Positions 28,008 to 36,397 of a stretch of 64,000 bases of DNA are shown here, in pieces. Each line of letters opens with the position of its first letter. Position 1 is the first letter of the stretch. Location: NCBI RefSeq assembly GCF_002215215.1, contig NZ_CP018632.1:2786501-2850500 (forward strand), read 5' to 3'. The notes below the pieces were generated by a model that did no database searches, was not told the DNA's origin, and saw nothing but the letters and a program-made list of their open reading frames with translations. The position numbers and the translations under genes were made by a program. The stretch is from Granulosicoccus antarcticus IMCC3135. Its GTDB lineage: Bacteria; Pseudomonadota; Gammaproteobacteria; Granulosicoccales; Granulosicoccaceae.

Positions 28008-28562
28008 TTGGCTTCACGTTTTCCCTGGTGGGCAGTAGTTGCCATGGCGATGGTAGTGGGAGCATCCAACTATCTGGTTGCCATACCCATCAACGACTGG
28101 CTGGTCTGGGGGGCTCTGACGTATCCATTGGCGTTTCTGGTCAATGATCTGGTCAACCGTTTCTACGGTGCAGCCCAGGCTCGCAAGGTTGTGTATGTCG
28201 GCTTTGCGGTCGGTGTTGCACTCTCTCTGTCGGTCGAATCCATCGATCAACGCATCGCCATTGCATCCGGCACGGCCTTTCTGGTTGCTCAATTATTGGA
28301 TGTTGCGATTTTTAACAGATTCCGTGTAGCTCGCTGGTGGATTGCGCCCAGCGTCTCCTCTGGCATCAGCGCTATTGTGGACACGAGTCTGTTTTTCGGC
28401 ATTGCGTTCGCAGGTACCGGTCTGCCATGGCAGCAGTGGGCCATTGGCGACCTGGGTGTCAAGTGGTCCATGGCCGCACTCTCGGTCCTGATCTATGGCT
28501 GGCTGGCCTCAAGGCTTGCTGCACCATCGGGTGAAGCTGCAGCGAGTGCTGCAAAACCCTGA
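28008..28562 (+). CDS. yhhQ: Queuosine precursor transporter (YhhQ/VUT family)
   Basis: The 184-residue inner-membrane protein has about six helices and the family motif YPLAFLVNDLVNRFYGAAQAR. Later blocks include QLLDVAIFNRFR, WWIAPSVSSGISAIVDTSL and KWSMAALSVLIYGW. E. coli YhhQ imports preQ0/preQ1 for tRNA queuosine synthesis. The TTG start is chosen because TGGGAG lies seven bases upstream; the first internal ATG (28044) would remove part of helix 1. No queuosine biosynthesis gene is nearby. Confidence 0.87.
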   Translation: MASRFPWWAVVAMAMVVGASNYLVAIPINDWLVWGALTYPLAFLVNDLVNRFYGAAQARKVVYVGFAVGVALSLSVESIDQRIAIASGTAFLVAQLLDVAIFNRFRVARWWIAPSVSSGISAIVDTSLFFGIAFAGTGLPWQQWAIGDLGVKWSMAALSVLIYGWLASRLAAPSGEAAASAAKP

Positions 28563-28605
28563 GCTTGTTTTGAAGAAGGTGTCAGAGCCTTGATACTTCG
28601 ATGTG

Positions 28606-29292
28606 TCAGAGCTTTGATTCTTCTTCGTTTGTCGCGTCCTCAAAACTGTTGATCAGACCACGTTGCTGGGCTTCACGTACACAGCTCGTACGATTCTTGA
28701 CGCCCAGTAGCTTGAAAAGCTGGGAGGTGTGGTATTTGACCGTGGCTTCGGATATACCGACGATCTGAGAAATCTGTTTGTTGGAATTTCCATCGGCCAT
28801 CAGCTGCAGCACTTGTAGTTGCTTGAGACCGGGCCGTAATGCACTGGCATTCTGGTTGCCCGAGCTGGGCATATCCCCGCGCCGCAGCTGATTGTCCAAT
28901 GCCTCAAAACGTTCGGGAAAAAAGCTGCCACCATCAAGCACTTTGCGGATGCCACCGATCATCTCAGCCGCTGGCAGTGTCTTGGGAATGAATCCGGACG
29001 CGCCGTTTTCCATGGCTGTACGAATATACTTGTCATCATCCGATCCGCTGATAACGACAACTGGCACTCGCTTGTCACGGTTGCGTAAACCGACCAGAAG
29101 ACCAATGCCGTCGATGCCTGGCATGAACAAGTCGGTCAGCACCAGTTCGAAGCGCTTGCCTGAATCAATAACGGACAAGGCATGTTGCGTCGAGTAGCAG
29201 GCCGTTATTCGAATGGTTGAATCAATCTCTGTCAGCATGACCTGCATGGCATCCGCCACCAGGCGATGATCCTCTACCATCAGTATGTTCAT
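28606..29292 (-). CDS. NarL/FixJ-family response regulator (LuxR HTH)
   Basis: The 228-residue regulator has a receiver with phospho-acceptor Asp in LVLTDLFMPGIDG (about residue 57) and Lys in FIPKTLPAAEM. The LuxR-type HTH at about 160-220 contains LQVLQLMADGNSNKQIS, GISEATVKYHTSQLFKLLGV. Its start overlaps the stop of the hybrid kinase by four bases, so the two are a coupled pair. The DNA targets are unknown. A receiver in the kinase plus this receiver implies either a multi-step relay or two outputs. Confidence 0.92.
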   Translation of the reverse strand: MNILMVEDHRLVADAMQVMLTEIDSTIRITACYSTQHALSVIDSGKRFELVLTDLFMPGIDGIGLLVGLRNRDKRVPVVVISGSDDDKYIRTAMENGASGFIPKTLPAAEMIGGIRKVLDGGSFFPERFEALDNQLRRGDMPSSGNQNASALRPGLKQLQVLQLMADGNSNKQISQIVGISEATVKYHTSQLFKLLGVKNRTSCVREAQQRGLINSFEDATNEEESKL

Positions 29293-31118
29293 TTACATTC
29301 TCCAACCAGTGTGGTGATTGCGGCAATCAGCTCTTCCGCAATCACTGGTTTGTGTAACAGCGGAAATCCGCTCGCCGTTGCTTCGCGCAACCGCACCGGT
29401 GATGTATCCCCGGTAATGATCATTGCTGGCACGTCCATATTGACTTCTTCCCTGACTTGCTCGATTGCCTTGTCACCAGTCTTGTCATCGCGTAGTCGAT
29501 AGTCGGCGATGATCAATTGTGGTACCCAATCATTACAAATGATGTACTCGCAGGCTTGCTCCGACGAGTCTGCCACGGTGACAATGCAGCCGTGTTGTAC
29601 CAGTAATGTCCGCATACCATCCCGTACATCGTGCTCGTCGTCAATAACCAGAATGGATAGTCCCTGTAAAATAGTGCAATCTGTGATTGCTGTCATTTTC
29701 AAGGGATTTGGGGATTCGCTGACAAGCTCGGTGTTGGCCCGGGGCAGCCGGATTTCAAAGGTAGTGCCTTGCCCGACGGCTGAAATCAGACGCAGGTCAA
29801 TGTCCAGTAACCGGGTTAGTCGTTTGACAATGGATAGGCCCAGGCCAAGACCTTTGCTACGGTCTCGCTCCGGATTCTTCAATTGATAGTATTCGTTGAA
29901 TATGGCTTCCTGCTCATTCTGGGGAATGCCGGGCCCGGTGTCGCTGACACTGATGCAGATCTGATCACCTTCCTGGATTGCTCGTATGGAGACCATGCCT
30001 TCGTGGGTGTAGTTCAGGGCGTTTCCCACCAGGTTTGCCAGAATGCGCTCCAGCAATACCCGGTCGGAATGGACGTGCAAACTGCTGTATTGAATATCCA
30101 GTCCCAGTTCTCGCTGGTTGGCTTCGGGTAGAAAGCCCTGATGCAGGTAGTCGAAGACTGCATTCAGATTCAGATCGGACCAGCTGACATCAACAACCCC
30201 GGCATCCAGTTTTGACAGGTCCAGCATGCTATTCAACAGCTGATTAAGTGCTTCGGTAGAGCGATTGATATTGGCAAGAATGATCTGGCCCTGATCGGTG
30301 GGTACGTGTTTTTTCAGGGCATTCAAATACAGGCCGAGTGCATGTAGAGGTTGTCGAAGATCATGGCTTGCAGCGGCCATGAAGCGGTTCTGGGCACGTC
30401 GTTCGATATCACCGGTAGTCAGTTCATCCAGGGCGGTACTGAGTTGCGTCTGTGTCTGAAGGGCGCTGGCACGCAGGGAATCGGTGCGGCGCATGGTCGA
30501 CAGAAAAAGCATGATAGCCATGGCAAGAGCAAGGATAAAGGAGATGCCGAATATCCAGAGCGCATCGTAGAGATCATCCATGCGCTGGGCGATGCTCTCC
30601 CGAACCAGAGACTTGCGCTCGAACATCTTGAGTCCGATGTCATAAACCTGATTCGACAGGGCGATAGCCTCCTGCTGGACATTCATGATCTGTGCTTTCT
30701 GTAGCTGATAGCTCGCCGACATGGTGCTTTCATGCGCTGTCAGGAAATCATTGGCATTACTCAGCAGCTCTATGGTTTTCTGACGACTAACCAGATTACC
30801 CATCCAGCTGGTACCGACATGACGGATGGAGCCGTACAGCACATCGAAGCGCTGGATATAAAGCTTGTGAAGTTCTGCTTGTTGTTCGGGGCTGGCCAGT
30901 TGGTAGTCGGTCAGGGAGTGTGCGAATGCAGAAAAATTGTGATCAAGCTGCTGGATGAAATTGAATTCCAGCACACCATCGTTCTGTAGTTGCTTGCGAG
31001 TCTGGTCAATCTGGATAATCAGGAAAAACATGATGGCTGCACAGGCCAGGGCGGCAATTCCCGGGATCCATGTGAGCCAGCGTCTGTTCACAGCAATTCC
31101 ATTTTCACCAGTTGCCAT
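29289..31118 (-). CDS. Hybrid sensor histidine kinase
   Basis: The 609-residue protein has two membrane helices near residues 14-33 and 188-210, enclosing a mostly helical periplasmic domain of about 150 residues rich in Gln and Leu. The H-box MAAASHDLRQPLHALG carries His252, followed by GNALNYTHEG (N-box), SDTGPGIPQNE and GLGLGLSIVKRL (ATP lid). A receiver lies at about 485-605 (ILVIDDEHDVRDG, Asp in LIIADYRLRDD, Lys in LLHKPV). The start overlaps the upstream molybdopterin-fold gene by 31 bases. The three genes form one minus-strand operon, suggesting the secreted protein feeds the periplasmic sensor. Confidence 0.9.
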   Translation of the reverse strand: MATGENGIAVNRRWLTWIPGIAALACAAIMFFLIIQIDQTRKQLQNDGVLEFNFIQQLDHNFSAFAHSLTDYQLASPEQQAELHKLYIQRFDVLYGSIRHVGTSWMGNLVSRQKTIELLSNANDFLTAHESTMSASYQLQKAQIMNVQQEAIALSNQVYDIGLKMFERKSLVRESIAQRMDDLYDALWIFGISFILALAMAIMLFLSTMRRTDSLRASALQTQTQLSTALDELTTGDIERRAQNRFMAAASHDLRQPLHALGLYLNALKKHVPTDQGQIILANINRSTEALNQLLNSMLDLSKLDAGVVDVSWSDLNLNAVFDYLHQGFLPEANQRELGLDIQYSSLHVHSDRVLLERILANLVGNALNYTHEGMVSIRAIQEGDQICISVSDTGPGIPQNEQEAIFNEYYQLKNPERDRSKGLGLGLSIVKRLTRLLDIDLRLISAVGQGTTFEIRLPRANTELVSESPNPLKMTAITDCTILQGLSILVIDDEHDVRDGMRTLLVQHGCIVTVADSSEQACEYIICNDWVPQLIIADYRLRDDKTGDKAIEQVREEVNMDVPAMIITGDTSPVRLREATASGFPLLHKPVIAEELIAAITTLVGECK

Positions 31119-31603
31119 ACCGAGCGAGATTCGTTGATTTGCGTTCGCAACTCGGGAAATTCGCTGTAGGGCATGATGATGCGCAAAGGCCCGAGGTTTC
31201 TGACTGAAATGGGCTCGCCGTTATGGCGATAAGCAATAATGACCGGGTATTCATTGAAATCCAGATCCGCAACCGTGAATTTGTAATCGTCCAGTCCGAC
31301 GGCCACAAATTGGTTCGAGGTGGAATCGATGCTTTTCAGCAGTGTGCTCAGACGTACACCGGTAAATTGCTGGGGCTCATCGTGCCAGGGGGTGAGGGTG
31401 GTGAACCGGGTTGCGGGCAGGCTCTCCAGTGTGTCCATATCCAATTGCAGTTCGTCGCCCACATTGGGGTGTTCGAGTGGGCCGGTAATGGTCAGTACAA
31501 CGGCGCTGCTTGGGGCGGGTAGCTCTCCGGCCTGGGCCATCGGTAAAAATGCAATCATCTGAATGCATAGTATTCCAATGCCTGTTTTCGACATATAGCC
31601 CAT
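31088..31603 (-). CDS. Secreted protein resembling the molybdopterin-binding fold (SUOX-like), no catalytic Cys visible
   Basis: The 171-residue protein has a signal peptide ending MAQA. The mature part resembles the oxidoreductase molybdopterin-binding domain: a short N-terminal strand (LTITGPLEH), LDMDTLESLPATRF, FTGVRLSTLLKSID, VAVGLDDYKFTVADL, and the C-terminal NLGPLRIIMPYSEFPEL block. In sulfite oxidase and MsrP the Mo-ligand Cys follows the TxT strand; here that segment (TTLTPWHDEPQQF) has none. It is also only half the usual length. It may be a binding or sensor protein for the adjoining kinase rather than an enzyme. The ATG at 31603 has an AGGGGA site close upstream; an ATG at 31594 is an alternative. 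Confidence 0.7.
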   Translation of the reverse strand: MGYMSKTGIGILCIQMIAFLPMAQAGELPAPSSAVVLTITGPLEHPNVGDELQLDMDTLESLPATRFTTLTPWHDEPQQFTGVRLSTLLKSIDSTSNQFVAVGLDDYKFTVADLDFNEYPVIIAYRHNGEPISVRNLGPLRIIMPYSEFPELRTQINESRSVWQLVKMELL

Positions 31604-31729
31604 ATAATCCCCTTGACTGTACCCTTGCAGTTACACGGTAACGGATCAACAGCCAATTGGGCAGTGGCATAACGGCATTGGATGCCTGCCTAAATGGGTT
31701 ATTGACAACTGAAAATCAGAGGAAGAGTC

Positions 31730-32212
31730 ATGACTATGCTTGCAATATCACCGTTGACAGCGGCGGCATTCGCACCCTTTGGGGATGTCCTGCAGGTGCA
31801 GGCCGCGCCCTCAGTGATGATCAATCGAGGTAATTGCGCCCGTTACAGTGATCTGGCGGGTCTGGATTTCAGCGATGGCAGGGCGGGAATCAGCGTTTTT
31901 CATGCCAAGCCCTACCGCTCACCCCTGTTGCTCGACATGATGGAACGGCATCCGCAAGGCAGCCAGGCCTTCATACCCATGAGCGATGATCCTTTCCTGG
32001 TCATTGTGGCGCCGGACAACGATGGCAAGCCAGGCTTGCCTCAGGTTTTTGAGACTGACGGGCTACAGGGCGTCAACTATCATCGTAATGTCTGGCATGG
32101 CGTTCTGACACCGATTCGGGGTAATGGGCTGTTTACGGTGGTCGATCGCATCGGCTCCGGCAGCAATCTGGAAGAGCATTGGCTGGACTCGGCTTACCAG
32201 ATCCTGTTTTGA
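31730..32212 (+). CDS. allA: Ureidoglycolate lyase
   Basis: AllA splits ureidoglycolate into glyoxylate and urea at the end of purine/allantoin catabolism. The 160-residue cupin-fold protein has the usual FAPFGDVLQV start, RYSDLA, the paired ISVFHAKPY and MMERHPQGSQAFIPM, and the C-terminal GVNYHRNVWHGVL and FTVVDRIGSG blocks. An AGAGGAAGAG stretch precedes the ATG. Other allantoin pathway genes are absent from this window, so the gene is isolated here. Confidence 0.92.
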   Translation: MTMLAISPLTAAAFAPFGDVLQVQAAPSVMINRGNCARYSDLAGLDFSDGRAGISVFHAKPYRSPLLLDMMERHPQGSQAFIPMSDDPFLVIVAPDNDGKPGLPQVFETDGLQGVNYHRNVWHGVLTPIRGNGLFTVVDRIGSGSNLEEHWLDSAYQILF

Positions 32213-32225
32213 TTCTGGCTGCCGT

Positions 32226-32921
32226 TCAGCGGCTGGCCAGATAGTTCTCACAGTTTTGCGAGGCTCTCTCCAGAGCATCATCAAGGCGCACACAGGCCTT
32301 GCCGAATTCGTCGGCTGAGTCCTCACGTGTCACGTGCACTGGTGCCTCCAGGGCAAGGACAATGCGTGAAAAAGGTACCGGTAGCATGAAACGGTCCCAG
32401 GAGCGTAACTGCCAGACGCGGGAGGCGCGATAAGCCATTGGCAGCATGGGGGCCTTGCTGAGCTGAGAGAGCATGGGGACGCCGGGTTTGGTCTTGTAGA
32501 TAGGGCCGGTGGGGCCGTCGGGCGTCACGATGGGTGAAATGCCATCCTTGCGAATGCGCTGGTAGATTTCTCGCAAAGCCTGAGCTCCGCCACGGGTGGC
32601 TGAACCGCGAATGATGTGCACACCCTGGTCACCGAACATCTGTGTGGCCATGTCGCCATCGGCAGAGGGGCTGATCAGGTAGCCCAGTTTCAGGTCCGGG
32701 TTGGCAGCGGCCTGATCCAGCAGGTAGCGCACGCAGAAGATCTGTTGCTGATGCCAGTAACAGGGAATGAAGGTTACTTTGTCTGCCTGCAGCGCTTGTA
32801 TGTGCTCGCCGCCAATCACTTTTTCGACCCGGCAGGTTTTCCAGATCAACTGAATAAGCCCCCAGATCAGGGGTGGCAGTACTTTTGCGGCCAGTTGGCG
32901 TCGTCTTTTCTTGAAGCTCAT
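32226..32921 (-). CDS. Lysophospholipid acyltransferase family protein (DUF374)
   Basis: This protein of about 231 residues belongs to the DUF374 branch of LPLAT acyltransferases, probably transferring acyl chains to a lipid acceptor at the inner membrane. A basic start (SFKKRRRQLAAK) precedes a hydrophobic segment. The family blocks are YWHQQQIF in place of the classic HX4D, HIIRGSATRGGAQALREI, and TPDGPTGPIYKTKPGV. A GTG at 32945 would add eight residues; neither start has a clear ribosome-binding site. It is convergent with allA and divergent from the P450. DUF374 proteins often occur in lipid A or outer-membrane lipid contexts; the acceptor here is unknown. Confidence 0.85.
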   Translation of the reverse strand: MSFKKRRRQLAAKVLPPLIWGLIQLIWKTCRVEKVIGGEHIQALQADKVTFIPCYWHQQQIFCVRYLLDQAAANPDLKLGYLISPSADGDMATQMFGDQGVHIIRGSATRGGAQALREIYQRIRKDGISPIVTPDGPTGPIYKTKPGVPMLSQLSKAPMLPMAYRASRVWQLRSWDRFMLPVPFSRIVLALEAPVHVTREDSADEFGKACVRLDDALERASQNCENYLASR

Positions 32922-33023
32922 GGTGATGGCTCGGGTCTCTGGCACGGATCAAAGATGCCAATGATATACTGTGAAGTCAGGTAATCCGTTCCTTTCCCAC
33001 CCCACGCGCAGGGTCGTCACTTC

Positions 33024-34340
33024 TTGTCCCACACAAACAGACCACCCAGACTCGCACCGGGACCGGATGAGCCCTTCGATGTCAATGTCGATGATGCCTC
33101 GTTCGAAAAACTGGCGCAATGGCGAGAACTATACGGAGACATCGTCAACGTTACGCCTCGAGTGCGAAAGTCGCAGGCTCTGGTGTTGAATAACCCGGAG
33201 CATGTCAAGCATGTGCTCATCGGTAATCATCGCAACTACGCAAAAGGCGTCGGCTTCGAACGGGTCAAGATGCTGCTGGGCAATGGCATCATTGTCAGTG
33301 ATGGCGATTTCTGGCGCTCTCAGCGACGCATGATCCAGCCGGTCTTTCACCGCAAGATCATCGCCTCACAGGCCGCCATGATGCAGGCCTGTAATGAGGT
33401 CAAGCTGCACGACTGGCAGGCCAAGGCGGCCAGTGGCACCGTTATCGATATCACGACAGAAATGAGTTCTCTGGCCCTGGAAGTGATTCTGCGATCGCTG
33501 TTCAGTGACGATCTGGACGAGCTGATCGAGCGTGAAGGAGCCAACCCGTTCTCCATGCTGGTGGAAGATGTCACCCGCGATCTGAAAATGGCCATGCGCT
33601 TTCGGGCTCTGACCCGACATGTCGCCGATGTGATGGCCAGACGCCGTGCCGAGAAGCGTATCGAGCATGATTTTCTGTCGCTACTGATGGAAACGCGGGA
33701 CAAGGACACTTTGCAGCCCATGTCAGACAAGGCCCTGATTGACGAGGTCATGACCATTATCGTGGCGGGTCATGAGACCACGGCGGGGACCTTGAATTGG
33801 GCCTGGTACTTGTTGTCGCAGGATGAACGGGTCGAGCAGCTGGTGCACGCCGAGGTGGATAGTCTGGGCAGATCGTCGCAGTTTGACGATCTTGGGGCGC
33901 TGAGCTACACGCGCCAGGTCATCGACGAGACACTGCGCCTTTATCCGCCTGTCTGGTTGTTTTCACGCAAAGCCATCGCTGAGGACGAACTGCCACACGA
34001 ATCGGGTGCGATACGGGTGCCGGCAGGGGCAGACATCTTTCTCTGTCCCTATCTGCTGCACCGGGATGCCCGGTATTGGCAAGATCCCGAGGCGTTTCTG
34101 CCCGAGCGCTTTGATGAACAAAACAGCAAGCAGAGAAACCGCCACGCCTATTACCCCTTCTCGCTGGGTTCCAGACGCTGCATTGGCGAATTCTTCTCCA
34201 TGGTGGACATGCAGTTGCACCTGGGCTTGCTGGCGCAACACATTCGGTTGAAGCATGTTCCTGGCGAACCTGTGATGATCGAACCCCATATCAATCTGCG
34301 TTCACGGCACAGCATCATGATGCTGCCAGTTGCACGTTAA
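33024..34340 (+). CDS. Cytochrome P450
   Basis: The 438-residue soluble haem monooxygenase has I-helix AGHETTAGTLNW (oxygen activation), K-helix ETLRLYPPVW (ExxR) and the haem loop FSLGSRRCIGE with the axial Cys386. There is no fused reductase, so it needs separate redox partners; none is adjacent. The TTG start is chosen because upstream frames lack a better one and the first residues run into a proline-rich arm. It is 44 bases ahead of the fatty acyl-AMP ligase gene, so the two are probably co-transcribed and the substrate is probably a fatty acid or acyl-ACP. The overall pattern resembles CYP102/CYP110-like fatty acid hydroxylases. Confidence 0.93.
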   Translation: MSHTNRPPRLAPGPDEPFDVNVDDASFEKLAQWRELYGDIVNVTPRVRKSQALVLNNPEHVKHVLIGNHRNYAKGVGFERVKMLLGNGIIVSDGDFWRSQRRMIQPVFHRKIIASQAAMMQACNEVKLHDWQAKAASGTVIDITTEMSSLALEVILRSLFSDDLDELIEREGANPFSMLVEDVTRDLKMAMRFRALTRHVADVMARRRAEKRIEHDFLSLLMETRDKDTLQPMSDKALIDEVMTIIVAGHETTAGTLNWAWYLLSQDERVEQLVHAEVDSLGRSSQFDDLGALSYTRQVIDETLRLYPPVWLFSRKAIAEDELPHESGAIRVPAGADIFLCPYLLHRDARYWQDPEAFLPERFDEQNSKQRNRHAYYPFSLGSRRCIGEFFSMVDMQLHLGLLAQHIRLKHVPGEPVMIEPHINLRSRHSIMMLPVAR

Positions 34341-34384
34341 TCCTGGTTTGCGGACGTGACCGCCGTCGGAAGGATCTTCTTTAC

Positions 34385-36397
34385 ATGACATACAGCACAC
34401 TCACAGAAGTTCTACTGGATCGAGCCAAGAGCGACAGTTACGTCAATCTTGTCAACGGCCAGGAGCAACGCCAGCGCTTGCCCTATAGCGAGTTGCTGCA
34501 GCGGGCGAAAGCCCGTCTGGGACAGTTTCAGGCAGCCGGTTTGCAAGTTGGTAGTCAGTTGATTATTCAGACCGGCGACAATGCAGCTTTTCTGGAAGGA
34601 TTCTGGGCCTGTCTTCTGGGTGGCATCACAGCGGTCCCGGTTTCAGGTGGCAACAGTGCCGAGCATCGATCAAAGTTATTCCGTATCGCGCAGAAGTTGA
34701 ATGAACCGGGTCTGTTCACCGACAAGCAGACATTGGTACGTCTGGCTGATTTTGCGGCAGCCAATGACTTTCAGGATACCTTCGATAAGCTGAGCAAGCT
34801 CGGTTTCGCATCCGATCAATCGGCACCGGTCGAACTGGCAGTGACGGTACATCAGCCTCAGGAAAGCGATACGGCTTTTATCCAGTTTTCATCCGGATCC
34901 ACCAGTACGCCCAAAGGGGTGGTGCTGAGTCATAAAAACTTGCTGACCAATCTTCGCTCCATTGTCCATAATGCTCAGTTGAGTGCATCGGAACATCAAT
35001 TCAGCTGGATGCCTTTGACACATGACATGGGCCTGATCGGATTCCACCTGACTCCGGTGTTCATGGATAACAACCACTCATTGATGCCGACCGATGTGTT
35101 TGTCCGTCGCCCCGGGGCCTGGTTGAGCGAGGTGCAGGAAGCCGGAGCAACGATTCTGTGTTCGCCCAATTTCGGCTTTCAACATCTACTCAAATCCTTC
35201 AAGGCCGATAAGCATGAGACGCTCGACCTGTCTTGCGTGCGACTCATTTTCAACGGTGCCGAGCCGATTTCAGTGTCATTGTGTCATCGATTCATGCAGA
35301 CACTGGCACCCTTTGGTCTGGACCCGGATGCCATGTTTCCCGTGTACGGGTTGGCTGAGGCGAGCCTGGCGGTCACGTTTCCGTCACTGGATGCGACTTT
35401 TTCGACCCTGGTTATCGATCGTACGAAACTGGGCATCGGACAGAGCGTCACGATCCTTGAATCCCGCAGGGCGCAACCGGCGGATGCCGTGTTTGCCCAG
35501 ACGGTTCGGGATGATCGAGGCGTCGAATTCGTATCAGAGGGCAAGCCCGTTGCGAACACCCATATACTCATAACGGGTGCGGATGGTGCACCGTTGGCCG
35601 ATGATGTAACGGGTCATATCTGCATTCGTGGCGACAATGTGACTAAAGGCTATTACGCAGAACCTGAGTTGAATCAGGCTGTAATAACCGCGGATGGCTG
35701 GCTGGATACCGGCGATCTGGGCTTCATTCATGATGCTCAGTTGTATATCACCGGGCGCTCCAAAGACATCATTTTTGTCAATGGTCAGAATGTTTACCCT
35801 CATGATCTGGAAGAGATCATCCTGCAGGCAGGCCTTGTCGAACGAGGCAAACTGGCCATATCCAGCCAACAGGTCGCAGAGACGGGTCAGGAAAAGTTGC
35901 TGGTATTCGTGCTGCATCGAACGGATCCTGCCGATCTGGCCGAGCAGGCGCGTGCCATGACACGACTGCTCAGTGAGGCTGCGGGGGTATCGGTGCATGC
36001 GGTAGTGCCAGTGTCGCGCATTCCCAAAACCACCAGTGGCAAGGTGCAGCGTTACTTGCTGGTGCAATCACTGGAGCAGGGCGAATTCGATATTCTGGAA
36101 CAACAGGCGAGTCCTGACCCTGATGAGGGCTCAGAGGCAATATCTGCCGATGACACCGCTGGCGAGTCGCAGGATACCGCTTCGCGTCTGCTGACCATCT
36201 GCAATGAGCAGGTAGAGGACATGACGGTCAAGCTGGATGACAACCTGTTTGACCTGGGCATCAGCTCTCTGACCCTGGCTCAGATTCATGCCGCCATCGA
36301 GGATACCTGGCCGGAGCAGGTGGATATCACGGATCTGTTTGATTATCCGACAGTAGCTGAACTGGCGATATTTCTGGACGAGCGTAACGCCGCATAA
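34385..36397 (+). CDS. Fatty acyl-AMP ligase with C-terminal acyl carrier protein domain
   Basis: The 670-residue protein activates a fatty acid as acyl-AMP and probably loads it on its own carrier domain. The adenylation domain has P-loop FSSGSTSTPKGVVLSHKN near residue 170, SWMPLTHDMGLIGFH, VYGLAEASLAVTFP, GWLDTGDLGF and GRSKDIIFVNGQNVYPHD, all of FAAL type. Lys in TTSGKVQRY is the adenylation lysine. Residues about 595-665 form an ACP: the phosphopantetheine Ser is S628 in DLGISSLTLAQI. No condensation, reductase or thioesterase domain follows. With the upstream P450 this suggests oxidation of an ACP-bound chain. The 3' end overlaps the convergent hydrolase gene by 71 bases. Confidence 0.92.
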   Translation: MTYSTLTEVLLDRAKSDSYVNLVNGQEQRQRLPYSELLQRAKARLGQFQAAGLQVGSQLIIQTGDNAAFLEGFWACLLGGITAVPVSGGNSAEHRSKLFRIAQKLNEPGLFTDKQTLVRLADFAAANDFQDTFDKLSKLGFASDQSAPVELAVTVHQPQESDTAFIQFSSGSTSTPKGVVLSHKNLLTNLRSIVHNAQLSASEHQFSWMPLTHDMGLIGFHLTPVFMDNNHSLMPTDVFVRRPGAWLSEVQEAGATILCSPNFGFQHLLKSFKADKHETLDLSCVRLIFNGAEPISVSLCHRFMQTLAPFGLDPDAMFPVYGLAEASLAVTFPSLDATFSTLVIDRTKLGIGQSVTILESRRAQPADAVFAQTVRDDRGVEFVSEGKPVANTHILITGADGAPLADDVTGHICIRGDNVTKGYYAEPELNQAVITADGWLDTGDLGFIHDAQLYITGRSKDIIFVNGQNVYPHDLEEIILQAGLVERGKLAISSQQVAETGQEKLLVFVLHRTDPADLAEQARAMTRLLSEAAGVSVHAVVPVSRIPKTTSGKVQRYLLVQSLEQGEFDILEQQASPDPDEGSEAISADDTAGESQDTASRLLTICNEQVEDMTVKLDDNLFDLGISSLTLAQIHAAIEDTWPEQVDITDLFDYPTVAELAIFLDERNAA

